Origin: an uncultured Gammaproteobacteria bacterium
GTDB lineage: Bacteria; Pseudomonadota; Gammaproteobacteria; Pseudomonadales; Azotimanducaceae_A
Length of the DNA stretch: 7,334 nucleotides
Assembly: GCA_913041025.1 (NCBI GenBank)
Contig: CAJWGQ010000146.1
Span: 1-7,334 of the forward strand
Direction: 5' to 3'
This document shows positions 1 to 6,156 of the stretch, in pieces. Under the pieces are notes generated by a model. It did not search any database, was not told where the DNA came from, and saw nothing but the letters and a program-made list of their open reading frames with translations. The position numbers were made by a program, and so were the translations under genes. How positions within the stretch are numbered: position 1 is the first letter of the stretch; the number at the start of each line of letters is the position of its first letter.

Positions 1-455
1 ACACCCGTTCTGGGATGAAGTCTTACAGGAGACGCGAGGCTATAAACCACAAGATCAATTTGTCCTAAATCCTGTTTGATGGTCTCTACGACCTGTTGGC
101 GAGTTTCATCCGAAAACGCATCTGCGTTTATGGTCTTTGCATAGAGCCCTTCTTTCTCTGCCTGTTTTTCAAAAGCGAGGTTGTTGTACCACCCCGCTGA
201 GGCTGTTTTACCGTCCGTTGGCTCTTTCTCCAACGAGACTCCTAGAGTGCTTGCGCCCGCGCCAAATCCAGCAACTATTCTTGAAGCTAAACCATAGCCT
301 CCCGAACAGCCAAGCACCAAGACGTTTTTAAAATCTCCTTGATCTAACCCACTATTGTCTTGCACATAATCGACCTGCTCCTGTACGTGGCGAGCACAGC
401 CCAGCGGATGTGCTGTCGTGCAGATAAATCCTCGAATTCTGGGTTTGACAACCAT
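1..455 (-). CDS. fabV: Trans-2-enoyl-CoA/ACP reductase FabV, N-terminal 151 residues (3' end outside window)
   Basis: FabV is a cytoplasmic NADH-dependent enoyl reductase that reduces the trans-2 double bond of enoyl-ACP or enoyl-CoA in fatty acid elongation. It is a long SDR-related enzyme of about 400 residues and is known for triclosan tolerance. The visible part begins MVVKPRIRGFICTTAHPLGC, the typical FabV N-terminus. A dinucleotide-binding loop GCSGGYGLASR follows near residues 49-59. Further along come the family segments DGKTASAGWYNN, GLYAKTINADAFSDE and DLVVYSLASP. The catalytic Tyr/Lys pair lies beyond the left edge and cannot be checked. The ATG is supported by a strong Shine-Dalgarno TGAGGT seven bases upstream. 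The gene follows the kinase-like gene on the same strand after 56 bases, which contain a hairpin. It may be read from an upstream promoter or from its own. Family identity is near certain; the 3' end is unseen. Confidence 0.95.
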   Translation of the reverse strand, partial: MVVKPRIRGFICTTAHPLGCARHVQEQVDYVQDNSGLDQGDFKNVLVLGCSGGYGLASRIVAGFGAGASTLGVSLEKEPTDGKTASAGWYNNLAFEKQAEKEGLYAKTINADAFSDETRQQVVETIKQDLGQIDLVVYSLASPVRLHPRTG

Positions 456-462
456 CTTATTT

Positions 463-468
463 ACCTCA
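463..468 (-). promoter_or_regulatory. Ribosome binding site of fabV
   Basis: The minus strand reads TGAGGT, seven bases before the fabV ATG. It is one of the best Shine-Dalgarno matches in the window and fixes the fabV start. It lies only six bases downstream of the hairpin at 475-500. Confidence 0.8.
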
Positions 469-474
469 CATTCT

Positions 475-500
475 GGCAATCAGCTTGTTGCTGTATTGCC
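475..500 (-). other. Hairpin in the fabV leader
   Basis: On the minus strand the left arm GGCAAT-A-CAGC pairs with the right arm GCTG-ATTGCC around the five-base loop AACAA. This gives a 6+4 bp stem with one bulged A. No T tract follows on either strand, so it does not look like an intrinsic terminator. Its position between the kinase-like gene and the fabV Shine-Dalgarno would suit an mRNA-stability or processing hairpin, or an operator. The structure is seen directly; its role is inference. Confidence 0.45.
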
Positions 501-511
501 CCAAAAACTCT

Positions 512-1483
512 TTAACTTATAATACCGTTTGATGCTGCCCAGCGCATCGCTCTATCCACATCAATCACAAAGGGGCCATCTCTTTTGACCGTTGCTAGCG
601 CCAACTCTCCATCAGCTAGTTCTATCACGCGGTCACCATCCATAGCCAAGATCCCCGGACCATGAAACTCTACTGACTGATTCAAACAAATCCGTTCTAC
701 GGAGCTGACTTCTAAATCCCCAAACAATCCCGGAGACAAAGGAACTCGAACCTTCCTCCCTTCACCTGAAAGATTAACGAGTAATCCGGCATCATCTTGT
801 TGATAAATCGGATCGATAAAGCCTCCGATCGGAGACATACCAATCGAGGCTGGTTCTGCTCTGGTCAAAAGCAACTTTTCAATGTTCTCGGGCTTAAATG
901 GCAAGAGGCTGCCTAATTGATCATTAACCACTTTTACAAGATCAATTAGGGCGATGTCAGACAAGGCGTTGTATTCGATGTGAATGACTTTAGATCTGGA
1001 CTTCAGCTCTACCTCTGCCAATCTTCCTAGTGCGTTGAGACCCGCTACAATTCCTGCAAGCGTAGGCTCCACCGATATTGGAAACACATTATTGGTGCCA
1101 GTCGAAAGCGGTATTAGGTCAATATCGCTAAACGATTTGACTATCGCTCGATTTGTACCATCACCACCCAAAGAGACAATTGTTTTACAACCCGCTTCAA
1201 GAAAACAACGAAGTGCTTCTTCAGTGTCTCTTAAATCATTTTTTATAGGCGCATCCAAGACATGGACCCTCGCCCCGAGCTTCATATGCTCCAGAGCCAG
1301 CGAAGCAATTCTAAAAGGTTCTTTCATCACGAAAATATCTGTAACACCTACAGAATCTGCGCCTGCTGCGATGCGAGCCACTATGTCCCTTTTGGCCTCA
1401 TGGGTCATATTCGTCGCACGAGCAGCCAGTCGCCGAACATCACGTCCGGACATCGGATTTACACAAAGCCCAATCTTGCTCAA
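512..1483 (-). CDS. ATP-NAD kinase / AcoX-like family protein
   Basis: This 323-residue cytoplasmic protein belongs to the family that joins ATP-NAD kinases and the acetoin-catabolism protein AcoX. It starts with a strand and turn GLCVNPMSGRD (residues 5-15). The kinase signature GGDGTNR is at residues 106-112, and the nucleotide-site segment STGTNN at 127-132. The glycine-rich motif and overall plan match NAD kinases, which phosphorylate NAD with ATP. Substrates in this particular branch are poorly established, so I do not call it NadK. No acetoin dehydrogenase genes are visible nearby. The start is a TTG: AAAGG lies seven bases before it, and the first in-frame ATG would remove the N-terminal strand of the fold. 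The gene begins 23 bases after the peptidase stop, so the two are probably co-transcribed. An 11-bp inverted repeat lies inside it at 912-950. Family assignment is firm; the exact reaction is open. Confidence 0.88.
   Translation of the reverse strand: MSKIGLCVNPMSGRDVRRLAARATNMTHEAKRDIVARIAAGADSVGVTDIFVMKEPFRIASLALEHMKLGARVHVLDAPIKNDLRDTEEALRCFLEAGCKTIVSLGGDGTNRAIVKSFSDIDLIPLSTGTNNVFPISVEPTLAGIVAGLNALGRLAEVELKSRSKVIHIEYNALSDIALIDLVKVVNDQLGSLLPFKPENIEKLLLTRAEPASIGMSPIGGFIDPIYQQDDAGLLVNLSGEGRKVRVPLSPGLFGDLEVSSVERICLNQSVEFHGPGILAMDGDRVIELADGELALATVKRDGPFVIDVDRAMRWAASNGIIS
912..950. repeat. Perfect 11-bp inverted repeat inside the kinase-like gene
   Basis: The arms CCTAATTGATC (912-922) and GATCAATTAGG (940-950) are exact reverse complements separated by 17 bases. 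The sequence codes for the ALIDLVKVVNDQLG part of the kinase-like protein. An exact 11-bp repeat at this spacing is unlikely by chance in a window of this size. It could form an mRNA hairpin or be a binding site with half-sites 28 bp apart. Confidence 0.6.
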
Positions 1484-1490
1484 TCTGCTA

Positions 1491-1495
1491 CCTTT
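1491..1495 (-). promoter_or_regulatory. Ribosome binding site selecting a TTG start for the kinase-like gene
   Basis: The minus strand reads AAAGG, then TAGCAGA, then TTG. This seven-base spacing supports TTG as the true start of the downstream ATP-NAD kinase-like gene. Confidence 0.7.
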
Positions 1496-1506
1496 ATTAG
1501 ATCAAC

Positions 1507-3438
1507 TCAACGCTTTATGTACTTCGACAAGAACTCGAAGGTGACAGCCGAGTTATAGTCTCTGTTCACTTTTTTACGAAAACCATGGCCCTCATTTTCG
1601 GCGAGCACATACCAGACTGGCACCCCGGCCTCTTTCAAAGCGCCGACAATCTGCTCACTCTCTGAAAGCGGGACTCTAGGGTCATTAGCGCCCTGAGTGA
1701 TCAACACTGGAGTGACCATCTTGCTGACGTGAGTCAGCGGAGAAATCTCAGTAAGAAACTGGCGCATAGCAGGTATTCGTTCGTCTCCATATTCCACCCT
1801 TCTCAAATCCCGCCGATAGGGTTGGGTATTCTCAAGAAAGGTCACGAAATTTGAGATTCCCACTCGTTCCACCGCCGCTCGCAATCTCGATCCGTAATGA
1901 ACCATGCTGGCAAGAACCATATACCCACCATAAGAACCCCCCATCACGATTATTCGATTCCGATCGAGATGTTCTTGGCTATCAATCCAATCCAGCAACG
2001 AGCCAATATCCCGAACCGAGTCTTCCCTAAGCATCCCATTATCCAATTTTAGGTAGGATTTACCGTAGCCCGCCGATCCTCTGACATTTGGCGCGATATA
2101 AGCTAGGCCAAGCTCTTTAACGTATGACTGAATCGTCGTCGAAAAAAATGGCCGATATTGGCTTTCTGGGCCACCGTGAATAGATATCAACACCGGATGT
2201 GGTCCAGGACTAGACGGCGAATACATAAAGGCTGGAATCGATCGCTCGTCAAAGGTCTTGTAGGCAAACAACTCAGGTTCGACGAATTGATCCTGATCCA
2301 GTCCCGCTGTTTCACTGCGAGTCCAACGAACCATCCGGCCATCCTCCAATCCCAGCTCATAGATATCGGTAGGAGATATCGGTGTGTTAAGAGACAACGC
2401 CAGGCTCTTACCATCCGGTGAAAACCGGGAAGACATCAAAATACCACCAGGGATTTCCGGTAGCGACACCTTTGAATAATCTGGCAGTTTCAGCATGGTT
2501 AACCTAGAGATACCGCCTTCATTGATCGAATACAACAGCATCCCCTTATCAGGCGACAAAGCAAAACCCTCAACATTCCAAGGTTCGTCAATAGAAACTA
2601 AATCAGATTTGTCGCTTTGACGGTCATACCGATACAATTGCATAAACTCAGAGTGCTGGTCAGTCGTAAAGTAAATCTCTCCGTTCGGTCCGTATTCAGC
2701 CTGCCCAAAAGATGCAGCCTGTCTTTTCTCAACAAGCTTTAAAAGTTCTCCCGTCGCTAAGCTCAATTCATACAAGTAGGATTCGTTAATGGAAATGTAC
2801 TGCGAGACCAGCATTCTAAGACCATCATCAGACCAGTCCTCTATGCCCCACGAGCCTTTGTCAGTATCTAGCACGCTACGGCTGTTGCCCTCTAAGTCCT
2901 GGACATGAATGTCCCAGCTTCGTCCGTTTCTTTGTGTTGTGGTATACCCAAAACGAGACGCATCTGGAGCCCAAACTGCGCCACTGTATCTCGACTGACC
3001 GTCAGACAACAAACGAGTGGACCCATCTTCCAGGTTGAGCATATACAGCTGATAAAATTCAGAACCGCCACTGTCTTTACTAATAATTACCTGCTGTTCA
3101 GCGCCATTTTTAGGTATCGAAATACCGCGGATCGGTTCAGAAAAAAATGTCAGCTGCTCTCGAAAACCCATCGGCTGAGATACTCGATGTAGTTGAGTGG
3201 TTTCTCCAAAGCGAGTCACGATCAACATATTACTCGATTGCCAACCAACTGCAGTCGCACTCCGGACGTTCAGATAACGCGACAAACGCTCTCCGACAGC
3301 CGAATCAATGCTCGGGACGTTGAGCGTTCTTATTTCGCTAGGAACGCTCAAATCGGTTGCGACAACATTCAATTGGCAGAAGACAGACAAGAACAAAATC
3401 GTTATTCTGATCGAATAAAATTTCACAAAAATCTCCAT
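1507..3438 (-). CDS. Secreted S9-family (prolyl oligopeptidase/acylaminoacyl-peptidase-like) peptidase
   Basis: The longest frame gives 643 residues. This is a serine peptidase expected to cleave short peptides after export. An N-terminal signal peptide is visible: basic residues, then a hydrophobic run about residues 12-26, with a likely signal-peptidase I site VVA/T at 25-28. There is no lipobox before Cys21. Residues about 60-375 form a beta-propeller-like region with repeated motifs such as APDASRFGY, SPDKGMLLY and SPDGKSLAL. Residues about 390-643 are the alpha/beta-hydrolase domain. It contains HGGPE, NVRGSAGYG, the nucleophile motif GGSYGG (Ser502), Asp586 in GANDPRVP and His618 in NEGHGF, so the triad is complete. 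The ATG at 3438 has no good Shine-Dalgarno. A GTG at 3426 is preceded by GGAG at six bases and keeps the whole signal peptide, so it may be the true start. The gene leads a minus-strand set with the kinase-like gene 23 bases downstream. Confidence 0.93.
   Translation of the reverse strand: MEIFVKFYSIRITILFLSVFCQLNVVATDLSVPSEIRTLNVPSIDSAVGERLSRYLNVRSATAVGWQSSNMLIVTRFGETTQLHRVSQPMGFREQLTFFSEPIRGISIPKNGAEQQVIISKDSGGSEFYQLYMLNLEDGSTRLLSDGQSRYSGAVWAPDASRFGYTTTQRNGRSWDIHVQDLEGNSRSVLDTDKGSWGIEDWSDDGLRMLVSQYISINESYLYELSLATGELLKLVEKRQAASFGQAEYGPNGEIYFTTDQHSEFMQLYRYDRQSDKSDLVSIDEPWNVEGFALSPDKGMLLYSINEGGISRLTMLKLPDYSKVSLPEIPGGILMSSRFSPDGKSLALSLNTPISPTDIYELGLEDGRMVRWTRSETAGLDQDQFVEPELFAYKTFDERSIPAFMYSPSSPGPHPVLISIHGGPESQYRPFFSTTIQSYVKELGLAYIAPNVRGSAGYGKSYLKLDNGMLREDSVRDIGSLLDWIDSQEHLDRNRIIVMGGSYGGYMVLASMVHYGSRLRAAVERVGISNFVTFLENTQPYRRDLRRVEYGDERIPAMRQFLTEISPLTHVSKMVTPVLITQGANDPRVPLSESEQIVGALKEAGVPVWYVLAENEGHGFRKKVNRDYNSAVTFEFLSKYIKR
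3433..3436 (-). promoter_or_regulatory. Possible ribosome binding site for a GTG start of the S9 peptidase
   Basis: The minus strand reads GGAG, then ATTTTT, then GTG at 3426. The upstream ATG at 3438 overlaps this site and is itself preceded only by a T-rich stretch. The GTG start would shorten the protein by four residues. Confidence 0.5.
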
Positions 3439-3471
3439 AAAAAAGTAACGCTAAGTAAACGATGTGACGCC

Positions 3472-3912
3472 ATGATAAACCAAAGCGCTTGCAAACATCT
3501 TGCTCCACAACCAGATCTGAAAGTCGCAATGGTGCTTCGCTTCGAATTTTATTTGCGCGAAGCGATTACTGAGTGCAAACAATGTGGGACTTTTTACCTG
3601 ATCAAGGCAAAGGATTTTTCCGAAAAGTCGGTCCTATACGATGTGTCGAAGCTACCCCCTGAGAATACGAAGAAAACCATCGAGTCGGTCAACCGCGGCT
3701 CATGCAATATTAATCGAGCAATCGATGAGCTTTCTTATCTCCAATCACAAATTTCTCCTTGCGATTACATGGTCATATCTCAAAACGGAGAATTCACACT
3801 GACGATCCCGAGACGGGGTCTAAGCACGCTATCAGAAACAAAGAATTGGTTAGATAAATCCTTTAAAAGATCCCAAGAGGAACAACTCAGTTTGAACGGA
3901 CAAACTCACTGA
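3472..3912 (+). CDS. Uncharacterised 146-residue protein with a CxxC motif
   Basis: I do not recognise this gene. The frame stays open for 146 codons in a stretch with no other credible gene, and its codon use resembles that of its neighbours. The product looks soluble, with no signal peptide or membrane segment. An N-terminal segment MVLRFEFYLREAITECKQCG holds a single CxxC pair, and there are further cysteines in GSCNIN and SPCDYM. A segment QNGEFTLTIPRRGLSTLSET and a basic C-terminus follow. Four or five cysteines could bind a metal, but there is no recognised finger pattern. The frame is also open further upstream, antisense to the peptidase, but that part is not credible. The start is uncertain: ATG 3472 has no clear Shine-Dalgarno, and ATG 3529, after GAAAG, would leave a normal-sized divergent promoter region. 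The 3' end overlaps folA by 26 bases on the opposite strand. It could be a lineage-specific gene; a spurious frame is less likely. Confidence 0.6.
   Translation: MINQSACKHLAPQPDLKVAMVLRFEFYLREAITECKQCGTFYLIKAKDFSEKSVLYDVSKLPPENTKKTIESVNRGSCNINRAIDELSYLQSQISPCDYMVISQNGEFTLTIPRRGLSTLSETKNWLDKSFKRSQEEQLSLNGQTH
3537..3565. repeat. 8-bp inverted repeat near the start of the uncharacterised gene
   Basis: TCGCTTCG (3537-3544) and CGAAGCGA (3558-3565) are exact reverse complements separated by 13 bases, so the half-sites are 21 bp apart centre to centre. The repeat lies about 100-140 bases upstream of the divergent peptidase start, a position that would suit an operator. It also lies in coding sequence, and repeats of this length are expected by chance a few times in the window. 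Confidence 0.3.
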
Positions 3913-4393
3913 TGGTAAACGCGTGGGCGTGATCTTCATCGGGTTCATGGCGCTCATTTCGAATACTAGACCAATCCGCCCAATTGATCTCCGGAAAAGA
4001 AACATCCCCCTCGATCACAGCTTCTATTTGTGTGACGTAGAGCCGAGTCGCATGAGGCATCGCCTCTTCGTAGAGGCTCGAACCGCCAATGACAAAAAAT
4101 TCACTTAAACTATCCTGTTCTGCCGCTATACGCCCAAGTTCAAATGCTCTGGAAAGGTTCGAGGCGACTAACACGCCATCTCGAGACCAGCTCTGATCAC
4201 TCGTTAACACGATATTGGTTCGTCCAGGCAGAGGAGACTTCATAGATTCAAATGTTTTTCTGCCCATGATGACCGGCTTACCCATGGTCGAGCGCATAAA
4301 GTGTTTCATGTCTTTGGGCAGGCGCCAGGGCAAACCATTGTCTCTGCCAATAATCCTGTTAGTCGACATAGCCCAGATTAAAGAAATATCCAA
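3887..4393 (-). CDS. folA: Dihydrofolate reductase
   Basis: The enzyme reduces dihydrofolate to tetrahydrofolate with NADPH in the cytoplasm and is the target of trimethoprim. At 168 residues it has the usual bacterial length. Visible family features are the first strand ISLIWAMSTNRIIG, the Met20-loop region NGLPWRLPKD with the proton-relay acid Asp28, and the NADPH-binding segment GRKTFESM (44-51). The folate-binding Arg58 is in LPGR, the glycine pair is in IGGSSLYE (102-109), Thr121 is in LYVTQIE, and EGDVSFPEI is at 128-136. The start is a TTG preceded by GAGAG at seven bases. The only early in-frame ATG is codon 9, inside the first strand, so TTG is required. The gene begins 15 bases after the thyA stop and is surely co-transcribed with it. 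This fits its job of recycling the dihydrofolate that ThyA makes. Its end overlaps the uncharacterised convergent gene. Confidence 0.97.
   Translation of the reverse strand: MDISLIWAMSTNRIIGRDNGLPWRLPKDMKHFMRSTMGKPVIMGRKTFESMKSPLPGRTNIVLTSDQSWSRDGVLVASNLSRAFELGRIAAEQDSLSEFFVIGGSSLYEEAMPHATRLYVTQIEAVIEGDVSFPEINWADWSSIRNERHEPDEDHAHAFTISEFVRSN
3889..3906. repeat. Small inverted repeat in the overlap of two convergent genes
   Basis: AGTTTG and CAAACT flank a six-base loop, AACGGA, exactly where folA and the plus-strand gene end. No T tract follows on either strand. It might act as a weak shared 3' hairpin, but a six-base stem is common by chance. Confidence 0.25.
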
Positions 4394-4400
4394 GATCGAT

Positions 4401-4405
4401 CTCTC
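4401..4405 (-). promoter_or_regulatory. Ribosome binding site selecting a TTG start for folA
   Basis: The minus strand reads GAGAG, then ATCGATC, then TTG. It lies entirely in the 15-base gap after the thyA stop and is the only plausible initiation signal for folA, apart from coupling to thyA translation. Confidence 0.65.
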
Positions 4406-4408
4406 AAA

Positions 4409-5203
4409 TCAAACGGCAATCGGCGCTTTGATACCGGGGTGTGGATCATAATCTAGCAACTCAAAATCACTGATCTTAAAACCTAAAATATCTTTGACGT
4501 CCGGGTTAATTCGAATGCTTGGGAGGCTACGCGGTTCTCGTAGCAACTGTTTATCTGCCTGTTCAATATGATTGCTATACAGGTGCGCATCTCCCAAGGT
4601 ATGAACAAAGTCCCCAACTTGTAGATCGACAACCTGCGCGATCATCATGTTTAGCAGAGCATACGAGGCAATATTAAAAGGGACGCCAAGAAAAATGTCC
4701 GCACTTCGCTGATAGAGCTGACAGGATAGCCGTCCATCCGCCACGTAAAACTGGAACAGCGAATGACATGGCGGCAGGGCCATCTCGTCGACTTCAGCAA
4801 CGTTCCAAGCACTGACTATATGCCGTCGACTATCCGGATTGGTTTTAAGATCTTCAACCACCCGAGAAATCTGATCAATGGTTTTACCATCCGGGCCAGG
4901 CCATGATCTCCATTGAGAGCCATACACCGGTCCCAGTTCGCCGTGCTCGTCCGCCCACTCATCCCATATGTGAACGTCATGGTCTACGAGATACTTTATA
5001 TTAGTTGACCCAGACAAAAACCAAAGAAGTTCATGAATAATACCTTTTAGGAAGGTTTTTTTTGTGGTGACTAAGGGAAAACCTTCAGACAAGTCGTAGC
5101 GCATTTGATACCCAAACACGCTGTAGGTTCCTGTGCCCGTTCGATCATTTTTAAAGACACCACTTTCCCGAACGTGCCTCATCAGATCTAAATACTGCTT
5201 CAT
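4409..5203 (-). CDS. thyA: Thymidylate synthase
   Basis: ThyA methylates dUMP to dTMP using 5,10-methylenetetrahydrofolate as both one-carbon donor and reductant, releasing dihydrofolate. It is a cytoplasmic homodimer. The 264-residue length equals that of the E. coli enzyme and the sequence is colinear with it. Visible features are Arg21 in KNDRTGTGT, the [11 protein letters not shown] segment (two active-site arginines near 126-127), and the nucleophile Cys146 in [27 protein letters not shown] follows with Asp169 and Asn177, and the C-terminus is [13 protein letters not shown]. The ATG at 5203 gives a family-typical MKQYLDLM start; only a weak purine-rich GTGGGA lies upstream. The gene follows lgt after 35 bases and precedes folA by 15. 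The lgt-thyA pair is a conserved gammaproteobacterial arrangement, and here folA completes a dTMP/folate pair. Confidence 0.98.
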   Translation of the reverse strand: MKQYLDLMRHVRESGVFKNDRTGTGTYSVFGYQMRYDLSEGFPLVTTKKTFLKGIIHELLWFLSGSTNIKYLVDHDVHIWDEWADEHGELGPVYGSQWRSWPGPDGKTIDQISRVVEDLKTNPDSRRHIVSAWNVAEVDEMALPPCHSLFQFYVADGRLSCQLYQRSADIFLGVPFNIASYALLNMMIAQVVDLQVGDFVHTLGDAHLYSNHIEQADKQLLREPRSLPSIRINPDVKDILGFKISDFELLDYDPHPGIKAPIAV

Positions 5204-5238
5204 ATTATTCCCACTTCACTCCAGGCTTTTAACATCAA

Positions 5239-6057
5239 TTAGGTTAATCGATTACCCCTCGACAACATAATTAGAATGCTACCAATTATGATCATCGGCA
5301 AACACAAGAGCTGACCCATGGTCATCGCTTCAAAAAGAATAAAACCGATATGGCTATCCGGCTCTCTGAAAATTTCCGTGCAAAATCTAAGAGAACCGTA
5401 AATCAAAAGAAAGCATCCAGAGATAAAGCCTGTCGAGCGAGGCTTACTTGATAACACCCACAAAACCAAAAACAGAATTAGACCTTCGGTGCAGGCCTGA
5501 TACAGGGGGGACGGGTGGCGCGCAACAGTTTCCCATTGACCAACGCACATTGGATTCAAATCGCGAACGACCTGGCAGGGATAAACTAAACCCGTGATGC
5601 TTTCAGTTACTCGTCCTGGAAGTTCTGCGTTAACGAAATTCGCTAGTCTCCCCAACCCCAACCCGATTGGACACAGCGGCGCCAAAAAATCACCTACTTC
5701 CAAGAATGACTTCTCAAATCGTTTACAGAATAGAATAAGCGAGATAACAACCCCAATAAGGCCTCCATGGAAGGACATTCCTCCCTCCCAAACCCGAACC
5801 AAATACAGCGGATCTTGTGCTAAACGTTCAAAGCCATAAAACAACACATAACCCAAGCGTCCTCCGAACACTGCACCTAAGGCTCCGTAAAAAACCAAAT
5901 CCGAGAGTTGGTTTTCAGTCCAGGATAAGTGTTTTTGCAGTCGCCTTTTGCCTAACCACCAGACCATCCCAAAACCTACCACATAAGATAAGCCATACCA
6001 GCGAACCGCAAGTGGACCAAGTGAGAAGATGATCGGATCAATCAAGGGGTAATGCAT
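5239..6057 (-). CDS. lgt: Phosphatidylglycerol--prolipoprotein diacylglyceryl transferase
   Basis: Lgt transfers diacylglycerol from phosphatidylglycerol to the lipobox cysteine of prolipoproteins, the first step of lipoprotein maturation. It is a polytopic inner-membrane protein. At 272 residues it is slightly shorter than the E. coli enzyme. Several hydrophobic segments are clear, including residues about 11-35, 55-75, 98-112, 190-205, 210-225 and 248-266. Family motifs include VRWYGLSY (18-25), GGMSFHGG with His97, and the Lgt signature GLGLGRLANFVNAELPGR with Arg137. FREPD carries Arg231. These match the essential His103, Arg143 and Arg239 of E. coli Lgt. The ATG at 6057 gives the expected N-terminus just before the first membrane segment; its Shine-Dalgarno is weak. 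It is the first gene of the lgt-thyA-folA unit, and its promoter should lie in the 99-base region shared with the divergent NRDE-family gene. Confidence 0.97.
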   Translation of the reverse strand: MHYPLIDPIIFSLGPLAVRWYGLSYVVGFGMVWWLGKRRLQKHLSWTENQLSDLVFYGALGAVFGGRLGYVLFYGFERLAQDPLYLVRVWEGGMSFHGGLIGVVISLILFCKRFEKSFLEVGDFLAPLCPIGLGLGRLANFVNAELPGRVTESITGLVYPCQVVRDLNPMCVGQWETVARHPSPLYQACTEGLILFLVLWVLSSKPRSTGFISGCFLLIYGSLRFCTEIFREPDSHIGFILFEAMTMGQLLCLPMIIIGSILIMLSRGNRLT

Positions 6058-6156
6058 CAGCGTTTAATCTCTAACCTACTTTTCAAGCATAACCGAGTTT
6101 TAGTCGTGTGTGTTGGATGCGTAACTGATAAAATCCATTCACGGAGAGAATTTATA
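6058..6156. promoter_or_regulatory. Divergent promoter region between lgt and the NRDE-family gene
   Basis: These 99 bases separate two divergently transcribed genes and must carry the start signals of both unless they lie inside the coding regions. On the plus strand a -10-like TAAAAT lies at 6129-6134, but I see no good -35 at 16-18 bases. No convincing sigma-70 pair was found for lgt. The region also holds the NRDE-gene Shine-Dalgarno, GGAGAG at 6143-6148. The assignment rests mainly on gene orientation. Confidence 0.5.

Noticed and set aside
137..331. Small plus-strand frame antisense to fabV.
   Set aside because: The opposite strand encodes clear FabV motifs over the whole stretch.
984..1544. 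Long plus-strand open frame antisense to the kinase-like gene.
   Set aside because: It is a shadow of a well-supported gene and has no recognisable protein features.
2361..2383. Ten-base direct repeat AGATATCGGT with a 13-base period in the peptidase gene.
   Set aside because: Only two copies, and the period is out of phase with codons; most likely coincidence.
3193..3471. Open plus-strand frame upstream of the small unrecognised gene.
   Set aside because: It is antisense to the signal-peptide and propeller coding region of the S9 peptidase, which is well supported. The protein it gives looks random.
4526..4544. GCTACG/CGTAGC hairpin inside thyA.
   Set aside because: A six-base stem is expected many times by chance in a window this size, and it lies in conserved coding sequence.
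6052..6156. In-frame upstream extension of the NRDE-family gene from ATG 6052.
   Set aside because: It overlaps the divergent lgt start. The conserved family N-terminus MCLILF begins at 6157, which has its own Shine-Dalgarno.
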